24,653 bases of DNA from positions 1 to 24,653 of the IMG/VR virus record IMGVR_UViG_3300021068_000328. The stretch is one strand, 5' to 3'. Below the pieces are notes generated by a model. That model was given only the letters and a program-made list of their open reading frames with translations, searched no databases and was not told the DNA's origin. Both the position numbers and the translations under genes were made by a program. Shown here one piece after another: positions 15,001-22,109 of the stretch (positions are counted from its first letter, which is position 1; the number at the start of each line of letters is the position of its first letter). The stretch comes from a virus.

Positions 15001-17840
15001 ACTCTCATACGTTCAATTGCATCAGTACCAAAGTCGTATGGTCTAGTTCTTAATTCACCTTGGTCAATAAATATTTGAAGATCATCTGTTTCTGAAAATA
15101 TTTGTCTTTCATCTTTAACAGGCAGTACACTTGTACCATGTGTAATAACATCATTAACAACTTTAAATAGTTCACTTGTTCTATCTGATGTACCTAACTC
15201 TGCCGCAGTATACCATGTAACCTGAGCGACAGCCCCTGGACCTGCTTGTAATGTAGGCCATAAAATGTTTTTAAATACATAATGATTAATTAATCGTAAT
15301 ATAAATTCTTTAGTATATACTTCGTGTGAACGATCACCATCAATTTGCGGTGTTGCTCCATACCAATACTTTTCAGCATTTTTATAAGTTTCAAGATTGC
15401 CGCCATATTTTAAATCATACTTAAGAGCGTCAATTTGATATTTTACATCTCTTTCACATTTTGGTCCATTATAAGTATAGTCAGACCAAGATGGAATAGT
15501 ATTTGGTAACACTGATGTTCCACTTTGTATAACACTAGTAAATATTGCAACTAGATCTGTTACTCTTCCAAGTGTTTTTGTCTCACCATCATTAGCATTA
15601 GTAGATTGTACTGTTACAATAGGACTTTGTACGGTTGTCGCCATTGTATTTGTAAGTACATTATTAATAATTAAATCTCTTAATTTATTATTAACAGCAA
15701 TAGCATATGATATTTCTTGCTCAGTAGTAGCTGTAAATCCTTCACCTGAATTAGTAAGATTAGAAGTTACACCTTCCCAATATCTTTTTGCGTACTCAAT
15801 AGTTTTAGAATTGCTTCCATTTAGGATGTCATATGCAATTGCATCGATGTTATATTTTGTATCACGTTCACATTTTTCATGCTGTACAGTATCATGGACG
15901 CCTGGATATGTTATATCAAACCAAGCCATTACTTCGTCAGCCAACCATTCTTTGTTAGCAACTATCAATGCATTAGCAAAAGGATATGTAGTAGCTGTTG
16001 AAACATTATTACCAATCCATGCAGTAGCTTCTTTTTGTAAGAATTCTTTATTTGCTTCTAATTGAACAAGTGCATTAGGATGATATGTTGGAGTATCTGT
16101 GTTTGCATCTAAAAAGATAGTTGTAACTGTACCAGTTCTTTCTAAAAACTTTGGAAAATCATCGTCAACATTTTTAGTGAGAGCATTCATGTCTGTTTGG
16201 AACTTAACAGTAGCACCTTTTTCTGGATCTGTAAAGTTAAACAAGACTTCATTAACTGTAGTATCAGTAATTAATAATAAGTCATTTGTTGGTACTCGAG
16301 TTTGTAATCTAATAGAACTAACTCCTGCTCTATCAAGAGCTGGAACATTATCAAGTCCATGTTCAACTACGTCAGTAATAATACTAAATCTATCTGTTAT
16401 AATACCAGCCGCGGCACTTTCTGCCACACTAGCTGTATTAAAATATTGAGATGTTGTTGTTTGTAAAGGCGTATAACCTGCATTTGTATATCCCGGAGTT
16501 GGTGCAACGCCTGGACCATTTTCAGTAATATTATTAATAATAGTAACAGCATCTGCTATTCTAGAAGTACATCCAGCTTCTCCATTATTTGCATTTGTAG
16601 TTTGTGTAGTAACTACTGGAACTTGCTGAGTTGAATATGCTGTGTTTGTAAGAATATAATTATTAATAATATCTTGTACTTTATTGTTAACAGCAAGTGC
16701 ATACGCTTGTTCACCGCTACCTAATAAAGTAGCTATTCCCGTAAAATATTTGTTTCCCATTTTAATGGATTGATGATTACCACCAGTATATAAATCTGAT
16801 CTAATTGCATCAATATTAAATTTAGTATCACGTTCACATTTTTCATGTCTGTCTGCTGTATGAACACCTGGGTAAGTATTATCAAACCAAGCCATAACTT
16901 CATCAGCTATAAATTCTTTATTTGCATCAATTAATGTTAATGCATACGGAAATGTTGGTGCTTGTGTAGGTTGTGCTAAAATATAATTATTAATTAAATC
17001 ACGTACATAATTTTTAGCAAATATTTCAGGTGTTCTATTACCGTCAATTTGCGGAGTTGAATTAATCCAATATTTACTAGCAGTAAATCTTGTTTGTTCA
17101 TTACCACCATATCTTAAATCAAAAAGTATACCACCTGTACTATCAGTACCTTGTAAGTTATATCTTGTATCTCTTTCACAAAGTACAGGATCATAAGTGT
17201 ATCCTGCCCATGATGGAGTTACTGCCGGTATTGCACTTAATCCGTTTTCAGTAACATCATTAAGAATATCTTTTAATTCTATTACTCTGTATACTGCATA
17301 AGATTCGCCAACTGGGTTACTTGTATCTTGTGTAGTAACTATTGGTGATTGTTGTGTTGTATATGCAACATTTTTTAGGATATAATCTTTAAATATTTCT
17401 ACTACTTTATTATTAACAGCAAGTGCATACGTTTGTTCACTTGAGTTAGCAAGATTTGAATTAGTACCTTCCCAATATTTTTTTGCATATTCAATACATT
17501 TAGAATTACCACCAGTATTTAAATCATATGCAATTGCGTCAATGTTGTATCTTGTATCACGTTCACATTTTTCATGTCTTTCTGGTGTGTGAACTCCTGG
17601 ATATGTAGAATCAAACCAAGCCATTACTTCGTCAGCTACAAATTCTTTATTTGCTATTATCTGTGCATACGCATTTGGATACGTTGGCTCCATTTTAACT
17701 TGTTCAGCAATCCATGCCGCTGTTTCATCACAAATGAATTCAACATTATTCTTAATAAGATCATGCGCCATGCCATAGCGGTTATCTGTAACAGGGATAC
17801 CTGGTTGAAATACATATTGTTCTACTTTTGTTTTTGCCAT
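9072..17840 (-). CDS. Giant repetitive virion structural protein (2922 residues)
   Basis: An exceptionally long structural protein, presumably of the baseplate or tail fibres. Regions in order: residues 1 to about 900 hold five helical modules centred on 'CERDT.YNIDAI..DL..GGN' motifs at about 93, 220, 337, 657 and 797, three of them preceded by 'NKEF.ADEVMAWFD.TYPGVH'. A 'VSMLDADFEYGLQPTKWQ' segment lies near 970, typical of marine T4-like virion proteins. Residues about 1340-2010 hold beta modules with a repeated 'G..Y..GD...I.G..LGG...TND' motif. The remaining 900 residues form a non-repetitive, conserved-looking end with 'QSKKYIRYQSGKGIMY', 'GIQYSWYGAGFIDYMLRG' and 'NTEAFMRTGNMPVRYEI'. 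I recognise it as a marine T4-like phage structural family but cannot assign a T4 gene number; gp7- or gp10-type baseplate protein and fibre are the options. It is last in the leftward operon, 6 bases after the preceding stop. Confidence 0.85.
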   Translation of the reverse strand: MAKTKVEQYVFQPGIPVTDNRYGMAHDLIKNNVEFICDETAAWIAEQVKMEPTYPNAYAQIIANKEFVADEVMAWFDSTYPGVHTPERHEKCERDTRYNIDAIAYDLNTGGNSKCIEYAKKYWEGTNSNLANSSEQTYALAVNNKVVEIFKDYILKNVAYTTQQSPIVTTQDTSNPVGESYAVYRVIELKDILNDVTENGLSAIPAVTPSWAGYTYDPVLCERDTRYNLQGTDSTGGILFDLRYGGNEQTRFTASKYWINSTPQIDGNRTPEIFAKNYVRDLINNYILAQPTQAPTFPYALTLIDANKEFIADEVMAWFDNTYPGVHTADRHEKCERDTKFNIDAIRSDLYTGGNHQSIKMGNKYFTGIATLLGSGEQAYALAVNNKVQDIINNYILTNTAYSTQQVPVVTTQTTNANNGEAGCTSRIADAVTIINNITENGPGVAPTPGYTNAGYTPLQTTTSQYFNTASVAESAAAGIITDRFSIITDVVEHGLDNVPALDRAGVSSIRLQTRVPTNDLLLITDTTVNEVLFNFTDPEKGATVKFQTDMNALTKNVDDDFPKFLERTGTVTTIFLDANTDTPTYHPNALVQLEANKEFLQKEATAWIGNNVSTATTYPFANALIVANKEWLADEVMAWFDITYPGVHDTVQHEKCERDTKYNIDAIAYDILNGSNSKTIEYAKRYWEGVTSNLTNSGEGFTATTEQEISYAIAVNNKLRDLIINNVLTNTMATTVQSPIVTVQSTNANDGETKTLGRVTDLVAIFTSVIQSGTSVLPNTIPSWSDYTYNGPKCERDVKYQIDALKYDLKYGGNLETYKNAEKYWYGATPQIDGDRSHEVYTKEFILRLINHYVFKNILWPTLQAGPGAVAQVTWYTAAELGTSDRTSELFKVVNDVITHGTSVLPVKDERQIFSETDDLQIFIDQGELRTRPYDFGTDAIERMRVSNSVSMLDADFEYGLQPTKWQAIATQRGYPSIYEVPGTDKQVSSVVTDASSGTGGIGQSLITVTTIGAHNLESGTPITLKALENSVAGASRAEGSFIISTTPTISTFTYFAKSKVGTANGEVLSTFYTQLREAGFYTGASIGNPTFTIESQGAAGVLYNPLAVLNGTDKITWTGTLPEVGSPMLVEAGMAIAIYTYSAADALRTAGTYNNIVGTSDSVVADLIVPTVNIVIDGTGAAVATIVTGGRRNAVNDTITVTDANLGSGGAAALTFKIQTINNGAGIPTGAQVTSVQGTGGTIATLQTSSDVVIGSNVIPVTNTAGVLTGMGLDRGDGTAVFVSSVVGNNINLDGNTTNTIIGNNVTYTALSGTNVTGAGFSGTFDIDRASGNYTVTVNNDGDDYETGDVIIVLGNSLGGTTPEHDCRIEITEADTSGDIVTINATGTAFDGNANYIGLTGTNANGVGLGALFDISYTNNAYSVSLAQPTYNNSTGTFTGGAGTGASLDVTLTNNVYAIALNAGDASTGFIVNDYIKIDGLALGGASSTNDALVKVTGVSAGVITSMTITGVGSDANVTYTDVTYTTSSIGGTTAAINISRVGTVYSVAVPGGGSGYGVGDTLTVLGTALGGATPGNDATVTVATVDPGGAGTMLTATIIGTAINTQTFSNVTNGVNQIGTNGQFNVTVNYNNTYSAVLGAVGGETYNVDSQVVIAGTTLGGATPTNDATVTVTSVNAVGLITGFTIAGTSADATSGYVVGDLLKITGSTLGGLNTTNDAEVTISSVTGGVITGLSISGSAADATATYSGVAYTTNTASGTTADFTITRLDIAYSAIISTAGTGYLTGETFTIDGANLGGGSGTNDCTITIATVGGGGEILTINVTGTALDQASYPGISQVDGQAVMTVGAGATWNVVLSGGTYTPTIANGGTLYNASQTIKILGPQVGGASPTNDVEITILSVNATGAIVTFSHSGTAPGGTASYTDIAGTNLNNIGTNATFTITRSTGVYSTPTVVADGENYLAGNKIKITGSQLGGVDATNDIIITVGGVTTDGSITAVTGLGSGITGTVVQTYSSVTLSESVTQALTAQSTIAFAALATVKITFATAHGLVPGDSFIITVASDSGTNNHTLCEGPFFAQQVPSLLTLKYQCRAPGTIGDVDDIVANIYPRPDSFFVHRPYDGGVMLGTGGPQHGAQAIRQSKKYIRYQSGKGIMYTTGALFAPSYDLLNVTAEAVTIGSFITVTTDDVDHGLQIGGVIRLLGIETPGYNGDYTVASIVSERQFKVVADFKLGNTTPTLSPRAQVSLLTWHGATVRSGAFDDQNGIFMEYDGENFTCVQRTATLQLAGTVSVAVDSNLCTGVGTRFRDQLKAGDRIVIKGMTHVVSNIASDTSMYLTPDFRGVTPASACKICLVSDKKTKQNEFNKDKLDGTGSSGYIIDVSKMQMMGIQYSWYGAGFIDYMLRGDDGNFIFFHRMRNSNINTEAFMRTGNMPVRYEITNEGPSGKLAADIDYAQTTIPLVNAKYFPLAGTIMIDGEMINYTGINGDTLTGATRSAPMSNYASGANRTYTAGEAEAHTAKTGVPLISNTISPIISHWGSAFLTDGGFDSDRGYIFSYASTGNEITTTRNTVFMLRLAPSVSNAIVGDLGERELLNRAQLLLEGIEVTSDTSTGGIVIEGVLNPQNYPLDPGNVGWGGLSGLAQGGQPSFAQVAPGGSVTWSTGATQVIRNATTTVQLTDTAEVLYNRYPNNRYHYFTPASWDALNNTVTTGTQVIATSNPAAGTSDFPAGTTVSQIYDGGYYVRLFMSNSNTGYLSSGETVTFAVGGELTNTNYLYFTRTSWESTQAVAGTEVSDAKFPAGTAVSNVQGPLTFGGVEYYKVTFSQTSIATVTAGATVGFLFGQPPYAQPGETVFSFIANPGSLANLDLSGLKELTNTTLGGRGTYPNGPDVLAINVYKTSGAAVNANLILRWGEAQA
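12817..12866 (-). repeat. Near-identical repeat segment, copy A
   Basis: This 50-base segment closely matches 13087-13137, exactly 270 bases away. They differ mainly at a 3-base block and a 4-5 base block. They encode the same 'LGGATP.NDATVTV' peptide. The conserved nucleotide sequence, not only the protein, points to recent duplication or gene conversion. Confidence 0.8.
13087..13137 (-). repeat. Near-identical repeat segment, copy B
   Basis: Partner of 12817-12866, displaced by 270 bases (90 codons). Confidence 0.8.
15838..15960 (-). repeat. Helical 'NKE-MAWFD-CERD' repeat, copy 3
   Basis: Encodes 'NKEWLADEVMAWFDITYPGVH' style sequence followed by 'HEKCERDTKYNIDAIAYD'. It shares the nucleotide block tcaaaccaagccat and much flanking sequence with the copies at 16803-16925 and 17530-17654. 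Confidence 0.85.
16803..16925 (-). repeat. Helical 'NKE-MAWFD-CERD' repeat, copy 2
   Basis: Second copy of the module, encoding NKEFIADEVMAWFDNTYP and 'HEKCERDTKFNIDAI'. It is similar at the nucleotide level to the copies at 15838-15960 and 17530-17654. Confidence 0.85.
17530..17654 (-). repeat. Helical 'NKE-MAWFD-CERD' repeat, copy 1
   Basis: First copy in the protein, encoding NKEFVADEVMAWFDSTYP and 'HEKCERDTRYNIDAIAYDL'. Two more diverged modules (CERD at about 17180 and 15450) lack the 'MAWFD' half. Confidence 0.85.
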
Positions 17841-17846
17841 CTTAAG

Positions 17847-18866
17847 TTATACCCCTAGTGCGATCGCTAAAGCCGATGCTGTAGTATCTACATACTTTTT
17901 ATTAGTTATCTGTTTCGGTCCTACTGGTGTTGCTGTCATAGTAGCTACTGTAAAATTTCCTGCTGTAGGAGTAACATCTCCTATCACTGTGTTATTTAAC
18001 GTTCCTGACGTAGATTTTAAGTCTAAAAAGGCTCCGTTTTGAGCAGTAGTTGATCCTATAACAACATTGTCTAACTTACCACTTGTATTAGGATGCACTT
18101 CAACTGTTCCTGTTCCTGTAGGTTTAATTGTTATTATAGAATTTGCTCCAGCTAATGACACATTATCTGATGATGTTAATTTTAATGCATTAACATCCAT
18201 GTTACTTAATGTACCACCATTGGTTGGATTAATAACAACTGTTCCTGAACTACCAGTTGGTGCCAATGTTACTGTAGCATTTTCACCTTGTGCAGTTAAA
18301 TTTCCTGTAGTAAGAATACTACTAAAAGATCCAATACCTGAAATTGTTGGATCTGTAACTGCTATAGAACCTCTTGGACTTCCGTCGCCGTCTCCGTAAT
18401 ATAATATACTTGGCGCATTTGCAGGAACTGTAAAAAGTGTTTTGCCAGCATACTGTCCTTGTGCATCACCTTCAGTTAATGTTGTATTTCCGTCAACTGA
18501 TGTCCAAGATAAGCCATCATTATAAGGTACTTTAGGACCGCCTGGACTACCACTATCGTCTTGGAATACATTTAATGTAAGTGATCCAATGCCACCGACT
18601 CTTAATAAAATAGTAAATGTATATGCTTGTCCTCTTACTACAGCTACACCTGGATTAGTATCTAAAGTTTCAGTACCGTCAATAACATATCCATCAACAG
18701 TAAAGTTTCCGCCATTTTCTCTTACAATAAAGTCACCACTAACTGATGCTTCTTCTTGTGCAGTATATGTTAAAGTACGAACAGTTACATTACCTAGCTC
18801 ATCTACAGTAAATCCTGGGCTTTTGTATCCTGCTTGTGCTTCAAAGGGTGATTTAGTTACACTCAT
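17847..18866 (-). CDS. Tail fibre- or baseplate-like structural protein
   Basis: A 339-residue virion protein predicted to form a fibrous or beta-rich part of the tail. The N-terminus is compact ('SPFEAQAGYKSPGFTVDELGNVTVRTLTY'). From about residue 170 the sequence becomes a run of short Gly/Thr/Ser-rich beta repeats ('GENATVTLAPTGSSGTVVIN', 'ANSIITIKPTGTGTVEVHP', 'LNNTVIGDVTPTAGNFT'), as in trimeric beta-solenoid fibres. It ends with 'GPKQITNKKYVDTTASALA', the 'Kqit(N/T)KKYVD' signature placed at the base of many T4-like fibre and baseplate proteins. A CGGAGCC ribosome site (18872-18878) and a late promoter box (18883-18890) precede the start. The giant structural gene follows after 6 bases. 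No T4 number can be assigned. Confidence 0.78.
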   Translation of the reverse strand: MSVTKSPFEAQAGYKSPGFTVDELGNVTVRTLTYTAQEEASVSGDFIVRENGGNFTVDGYVIDGTETLDTNPGVAVVRGQAYTFTILLRVGGIGSLTLNVFQDDSGSPGGPKVPYNDGLSWTSVDGNTTLTEGDAQGQYAGKTLFTVPANAPSILYYGDGDGSPRGSIAVTDPTISGIGSFSSILTTGNLTAQGENATVTLAPTGSSGTVVINPTNGGTLSNMDVNALKLTSSDNVSLAGANSIITIKPTGTGTVEVHPNTSGKLDNVVIGSTTAQNGAFLDLKSTSGTLNNTVIGDVTPTAGNFTVATMTATPVGPKQITNKKYVDTTASALAIALGV

Positions 18867-18882
18867 TTATTGGCTCCGTATG

Positions 18883-18890
18883 TATTTATC
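18883..18890 (-). promoter_or_regulatory. Late promoter box for fibre-like and giant genes
   Basis: Reverse-strand GATAAATA followed by CATACGGAG. It is one mismatch from the T4 late consensus and the same octamer as before gp13. It lies 16 bases upstream of the start at 18866. Confidence 0.68.
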
Positions 18891-18894
18891 GACA

Positions 18895-19317
18895 TCATGT
18901 AGCCGTGGCTTCGTTCTGTGTTTTGTAGTAATTCGCACTATAAATTACCTTAGCTCCTGCAATTACTGTGGAGTCGTCTTGTTCTCTAGGATATGCAACT
19001 AAACTAAAATATGAATCTGTAACTACTACTTCTAGTCGGAGTAAATCATGACCTAAATTGCTTCGGCCATAAACCATAATGTTAGCTTTTTCTGGACTTG
19101 CTGTACAAAGCGCCTTTATTATTTCTTTACGTATTGTAGAAACATCGCAGGCTATTGTATATTCGGCACCCATAAATTCGCCCACATACCAACGATCTAT
19201 TTCTGTACCACTTTCAACTAGAGTAGCTGATGGTCCAGAATAGCTAAGGTTGGCGCCGTTTTTAAATTCAATTGAATTATTGGCTCCTTTGCGGAAGTAT
19301 TTGCTAATATCAAACAT
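18895..19317 (-). CDS. Small virion-associated protein of unknown function
   Basis: A 140-residue protein beginning 'MFDISKYFRKGANNSIEFKN'. The middle 'DRWYVGEFMGAEYTIACDVST' and 'KANIMVYGRSNLGHDLLRLEVV' look like an alternating beta-rich small domain, ending in a 'AGAKVIYSANYYKTQNEAT' strand. There is no signal peptide or membrane segment. I recall similar short proteins in the tail-gene clusters of marine T4-like phages but cannot name a function. The ATG has a clear AGAGGA site 6-7 bases upstream and a variant late box at 19339-19346. Its position between the carbamoyltransferase and the fibre-like gene suggests a tail component. Confidence 0.7.
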   Translation of the reverse strand: MFDISKYFRKGANNSIEFKNGANLSYSGPSATLVESGTEIDRWYVGEFMGAEYTIACDVSTIRKEIIKALCTASPEKANIMVYGRSNLGHDLLRLEVVVTDSYFSLVAYPREQDDSTVIAGAKVIYSANYYKTQNEATAT

Positions 19318-19338
19318 TCTAATCCTCTTTGTTTTATG

Positions 19339-19346
19339 TATTTACC
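19339..19346 (-). promoter_or_regulatory. Variant late promoter box
   Basis: Reverse-strand GGTAAATA followed by CATAAAAC, two mismatches from TATAAATA but with the shared TAAATAC core. It lies in the 64-base gap between the carbamoyltransferase stop and the start at 19317. Confidence 0.5.
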
Positions 19347-19381
19347 TAAAAACACGGGTTCCAAGAATATCTATATTTTGC

Positions 19382-21199
19382 TTAATAGTTTGATACGGTG
19401 ATTAATTTGTTATATTCAGGCAGGAATAAGTATTCAATATCACTATTTGCAAGGGTCCTAACAGCATCATCTAGTGTTTCAACTAATGGCTCGCCAGCTA
19501 AATTAAAGCTAGTATTAAACACTATAGAAATACCTGTTTTTTCCTTAAAGGCTTTAATAATATTATAATAATGGGGATTTTGTTTTTCATTTACTGTTTG
19601 AATTCTACAAGTTCCATCTACATGAATAATTGCAGGAATTCGTTCAGCAATACCATCCTGACAATTTACAGCATACATCATAGTTGGTGATGATTCCATT
19701 CCACGCAAATCAAACCATTCATGAACATCTTCTTCTAAAATTGTTCCTGCAAATGGTCTAAAATATTCTCTATGTTTTACTTCATTTACATGGTCCTTAC
19801 CATTAGGATCTGACGGGTCATACATAATAGTTCTATTTCCTAATGCTCTTGGACCGTTCTCACTTCTTCCTTGAAATAGTGTTACAATTTTTCTATCTGT
19901 TAATAATGTTACAGCATCGTCAATTGTTGCTGTTTTTACATCAGCATTATATTTTTTTGCAACTTCATGTATTTGATCTACGGAATAGTTATATTCTGGA
20001 CCTTCATATAATGTTTCAACTTGTGGGTTAACAGTAGTATCACCAGTTAACTTTCTATGCCATAGTAATGCCGCACCCATTGCCGTGCCAGCATCATTTG
20101 AAACTGGTTCAACATAAATTTCAATATCTTCATCTTTAAGTGCTTCTAAATAATGATAATTTGCAACACAATTTAATCCATACCCACCGCTAATTACAAC
20201 TTTCTTTTTGCCGCTTAATTTAACAGATTCTTTAATAAGTTTTACAACTTCGTCTTGTGTTTGTGTTTGTATAGAATAAGCAAAGTCTCTACGATTTTGA
20301 TATTCTGTAATATCGATTTGTTCATCTCTTGTAACGTCGCCTTTTGCAAGTTCAGTAAACATATTATAGTTAACATGAGCACCATTTGGATAATCAGGTA
20401 TAATAACTTGTCTATCTGCTATAGGGTAAATTGTATCATCTCTAAATATTTTCGGACACTTGGAGTTTTCTTTCCCGTAAGGAAATAATCCCATTGTTTT
20501 TCCTGCTTCAATAAATTGAAATCCACAATATTCTGTAACAGCCTCATATGCTTTTGTAATACCAGCATTTTCTGAGATGTGTAAAATATGTGTAGCATCT
20601 GCAGGTTCATCAAACATTTCGCTAGAGAATTCTATTATTTTATTGCCTATCATTGGACCTCTAACGCCCACATGTTTATAAAATGTTTTAAATGTTTCTG
20701 GATACTCACAATCAAAAATACTTTCAGTTTCCCAACATGTCATTACTTCGTTATTAATACGAAAGTCAAGAAAGGTTCCAGCACCGTCAACTACAAGTGC
20801 AACTGCAGAATCAAATCCACTACGATAAAATGCACAAGCGGCATGTAATTTATGATGAATATGACTTAGATCAATAACTTGCGGATGGCTTTCTGCATAT
20901 GAATTGTGTCCACGTTGAATTAGTCCTAACTTTCTTGCTAATCCAGTATATGGATCGTCACCACTAAAGTCAATTTTTCCTGCTGATGATTGTAATGATT
21001 GTGTATGAGCTACAATCAGATAATCAAGTTTATCTGTATATTCTAAAATTTTCACAATAGCGGCATAAGGAGCACCGTCATATTTTTGTCTTGTTAAACG
21101 TTCTTCTTCTATAGCAAATATAACTTCACCATCTTTTAATAGACATACTCCAGCATTGTGTCCTCTGGCTATTCCTGCAATCCAAACCGGTTTATTCAT
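19382..21199 (-). CDS. NodU/CmcH/TobZ-family O-carbamoyltransferase
   Basis: Predicted to transfer a carbamoyl group from carbamoyl phosphate, via carbamoyl-AMP, to a hydroxyl of a sugar or other acceptor. At 605 residues it is full length for the family. The N-terminal Kae1-like domain has 'IAGIARGHNAGVCLLKDGEV' (7-26), 'EEERLTRQKYDG' (31-42), a His cluster 'SHIHHKLHAACAFYRSG' (112-128), 'LVVDGAGTF' (135-143), 'KVVISGGYGLNCVAN' (333-347) and 'PVSNDAGTAMGAALL' (365-379). The C-terminal YrdC-like domain has 'FQGRSENGPRALGNRTIMYDP' (442-462), 'REYFRPFAGTIL' (477-488) and 'NTSFNLAGEPLVET' (562-575). All hallmark blocks are intact. An AAGGA site lies inside the end of the SGNH-like gene, which it follows by 3 bases. 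Acceptor unknown; its neighbours suggest a glycan. Confidence 0.92.
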   Translation of the reverse strand: MNKPVWIAGIARGHNAGVCLLKDGEVIFAIEEERLTRQKYDGAPYAAIVKILEYTDKLDYLIVAHTQSLQSSAGKIDFSGDDPYTGLARKLGLIQRGHNSYAESHPQVIDLSHIHHKLHAACAFYRSGFDSAVALVVDGAGTFLDFRINNEVMTCWETESIFDCEYPETFKTFYKHVGVRGPMIGNKIIEFSSEMFDEPADATHILHISENAGITKAYEAVTEYCGFQFIEAGKTMGLFPYGKENSKCPKIFRDDTIYPIADRQVIIPDYPNGAHVNYNMFTELAKGDVTRDEQIDITEYQNRRDFAYSIQTQTQDEVVKLIKESVKLSGKKKVVISGGYGLNCVANYHYLEALKDEDIEIYVEPVSNDAGTAMGAALLWHRKLTGDTTVNPQVETLYEGPEYNYSVDQIHEVAKKYNADVKTATIDDAVTLLTDRKIVTLFQGRSENGPRALGNRTIMYDPSDPNGKDHVNEVKHREYFRPFAGTILEEDVHEWFDLRGMESSPTMMYAVNCQDGIAERIPAIIHVDGTCRIQTVNEKQNPHYYNIIKAFKEKTGISIVFNTSFNLAGEPLVETLDDAVRTLANSDIEYLFLPEYNKLITVSNY

Positions 21200-21202
21200 A
21201 TT

Positions 21203-22108
21203 TTAAAATCCTTCATATCCTGTATTAATATCGACTAATTCATCTAATATTCGTTGTTCAAAACCAAAAAGATCTTTATGTTCTTTTCTAAATTGACTTA
21301 ATTGGTTATATAAATCGTTTTGTTTATTACAGTTTTCTTTTTCTATTCCTAAACTAGGACGTACAATGTCATTTAAATAATTATAATGATGTACATGACT
21401 AGGATGCAATTCTAACCATGGCTCTTTATCATCAGGACTTTGGAACCAATATGCATCATCTGGATTATCCCACGTATACAATCCTATAGGAGACATCCAG
21501 TTCTCTTTATAGTTGTCGAATACTGTTTGATAGCACTTCAACGCAGGCTCACGCTCCCACATAGACAATCTTCCTGGTTTATGGCTTTCTCCGTGGTCGG
21601 GATGATAAGGAAAATCAGTTCCGCATTTGTCTAACTCACCAATTGATGTCATTCTCCAAGTACATCCTGTTGACTCTAACAATCCTTGTGTAAGTGTTAT
21701 TTGATTCATTGTATGCATAAAATAACTTCGTTCATCCCAAAATCTCTTAATCCACTCATTGTCATATATTGAACTATTGCCTTGACTAAAAATACTACCT
21801 TGGGTTTTCCATCCTATCTTATTTGTATCCTTAAACCAAGAGTGTAAAAAACTATCCTTGTTAAACAATAAAGGATTAAACGTGTGCCAGTCATTACGCA
21901 TATGACTAGACCATTGTACTAATATAATATCATCTTTAGTAAAATTATTTTTTATATGACACTCTGCTACACGTTCTGCTATAGCTTTGTTGCCGAGTCC
22001 TGGATGAGCCCAATTAGAGTATGAATTAAATTCATAACCTAAATAGTCAGCATATGATGGCCAAGCATAGTATGTAAAAGAGCAACCAAACGCAAAGACT
22101 CGCTTCAT
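21203..22108 (-). CDS. SGNH/GDSL hydrolase-like protein
   Basis: A 301-residue protein with signs of an SGNH-type esterase or acyl-transferring fold. 'FAFGCSFTYYAWPSYADYLG' at residues 6-25 places a Ser (S10) in the 'G-(D/C)-S-(F)-T' nucleophile turn, and 'PGLGNKAIAERV' supplies the block-II Gly/Asn. A late 'ELHPSHVHHYNYL' (about residues 231-243) offers the catalytic His, as in 'D..HPs..gh'. The usual Asp before that His is not obvious; E231 or another acidic residue may serve. Substrate unknown: removing or adding an acyl group on a glycan is one option. It lies between the glycosyltransferase and the carbamoyltransferase, one base after the former's stop, so the three are probably co-translated. 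Confidence 0.72.
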   Translation of the reverse strand: MKRVFAFGCSFTYYAWPSYADYLGYEFNSYSNWAHPGLGNKAIAERVAECHIKNNFTKDDIILVQWSSHMRNDWHTFNPLLFNKDSFLHSWFKDTNKIGWKTQGSIFSQGNSSIYDNEWIKRFWDERSYFMHTMNQITLTQGLLESTGCTWRMTSIGELDKCGTDFPYHPDHGESHKPGRLSMWEREPALKCYQTVFDNYKENWMSPIGLYTWDNPDDAYWFQSPDDKEPWLELHPSHVHHYNYLNDIVRPSLGIEKENCNKQNDLYNQLSQFRKEHKDLFGFEQRILDELVDINTGYEGF

Positions 22109-22109
22109 G

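Noticed and set aside
15811-16449. Forward-strand open frames opposite the giant gene (also 14185-14379, 17574-17858 and similar)
   Set aside because: They are mirror frames of a repetitive, composition-biased gene; they lack ribosome sites and show no domain features.
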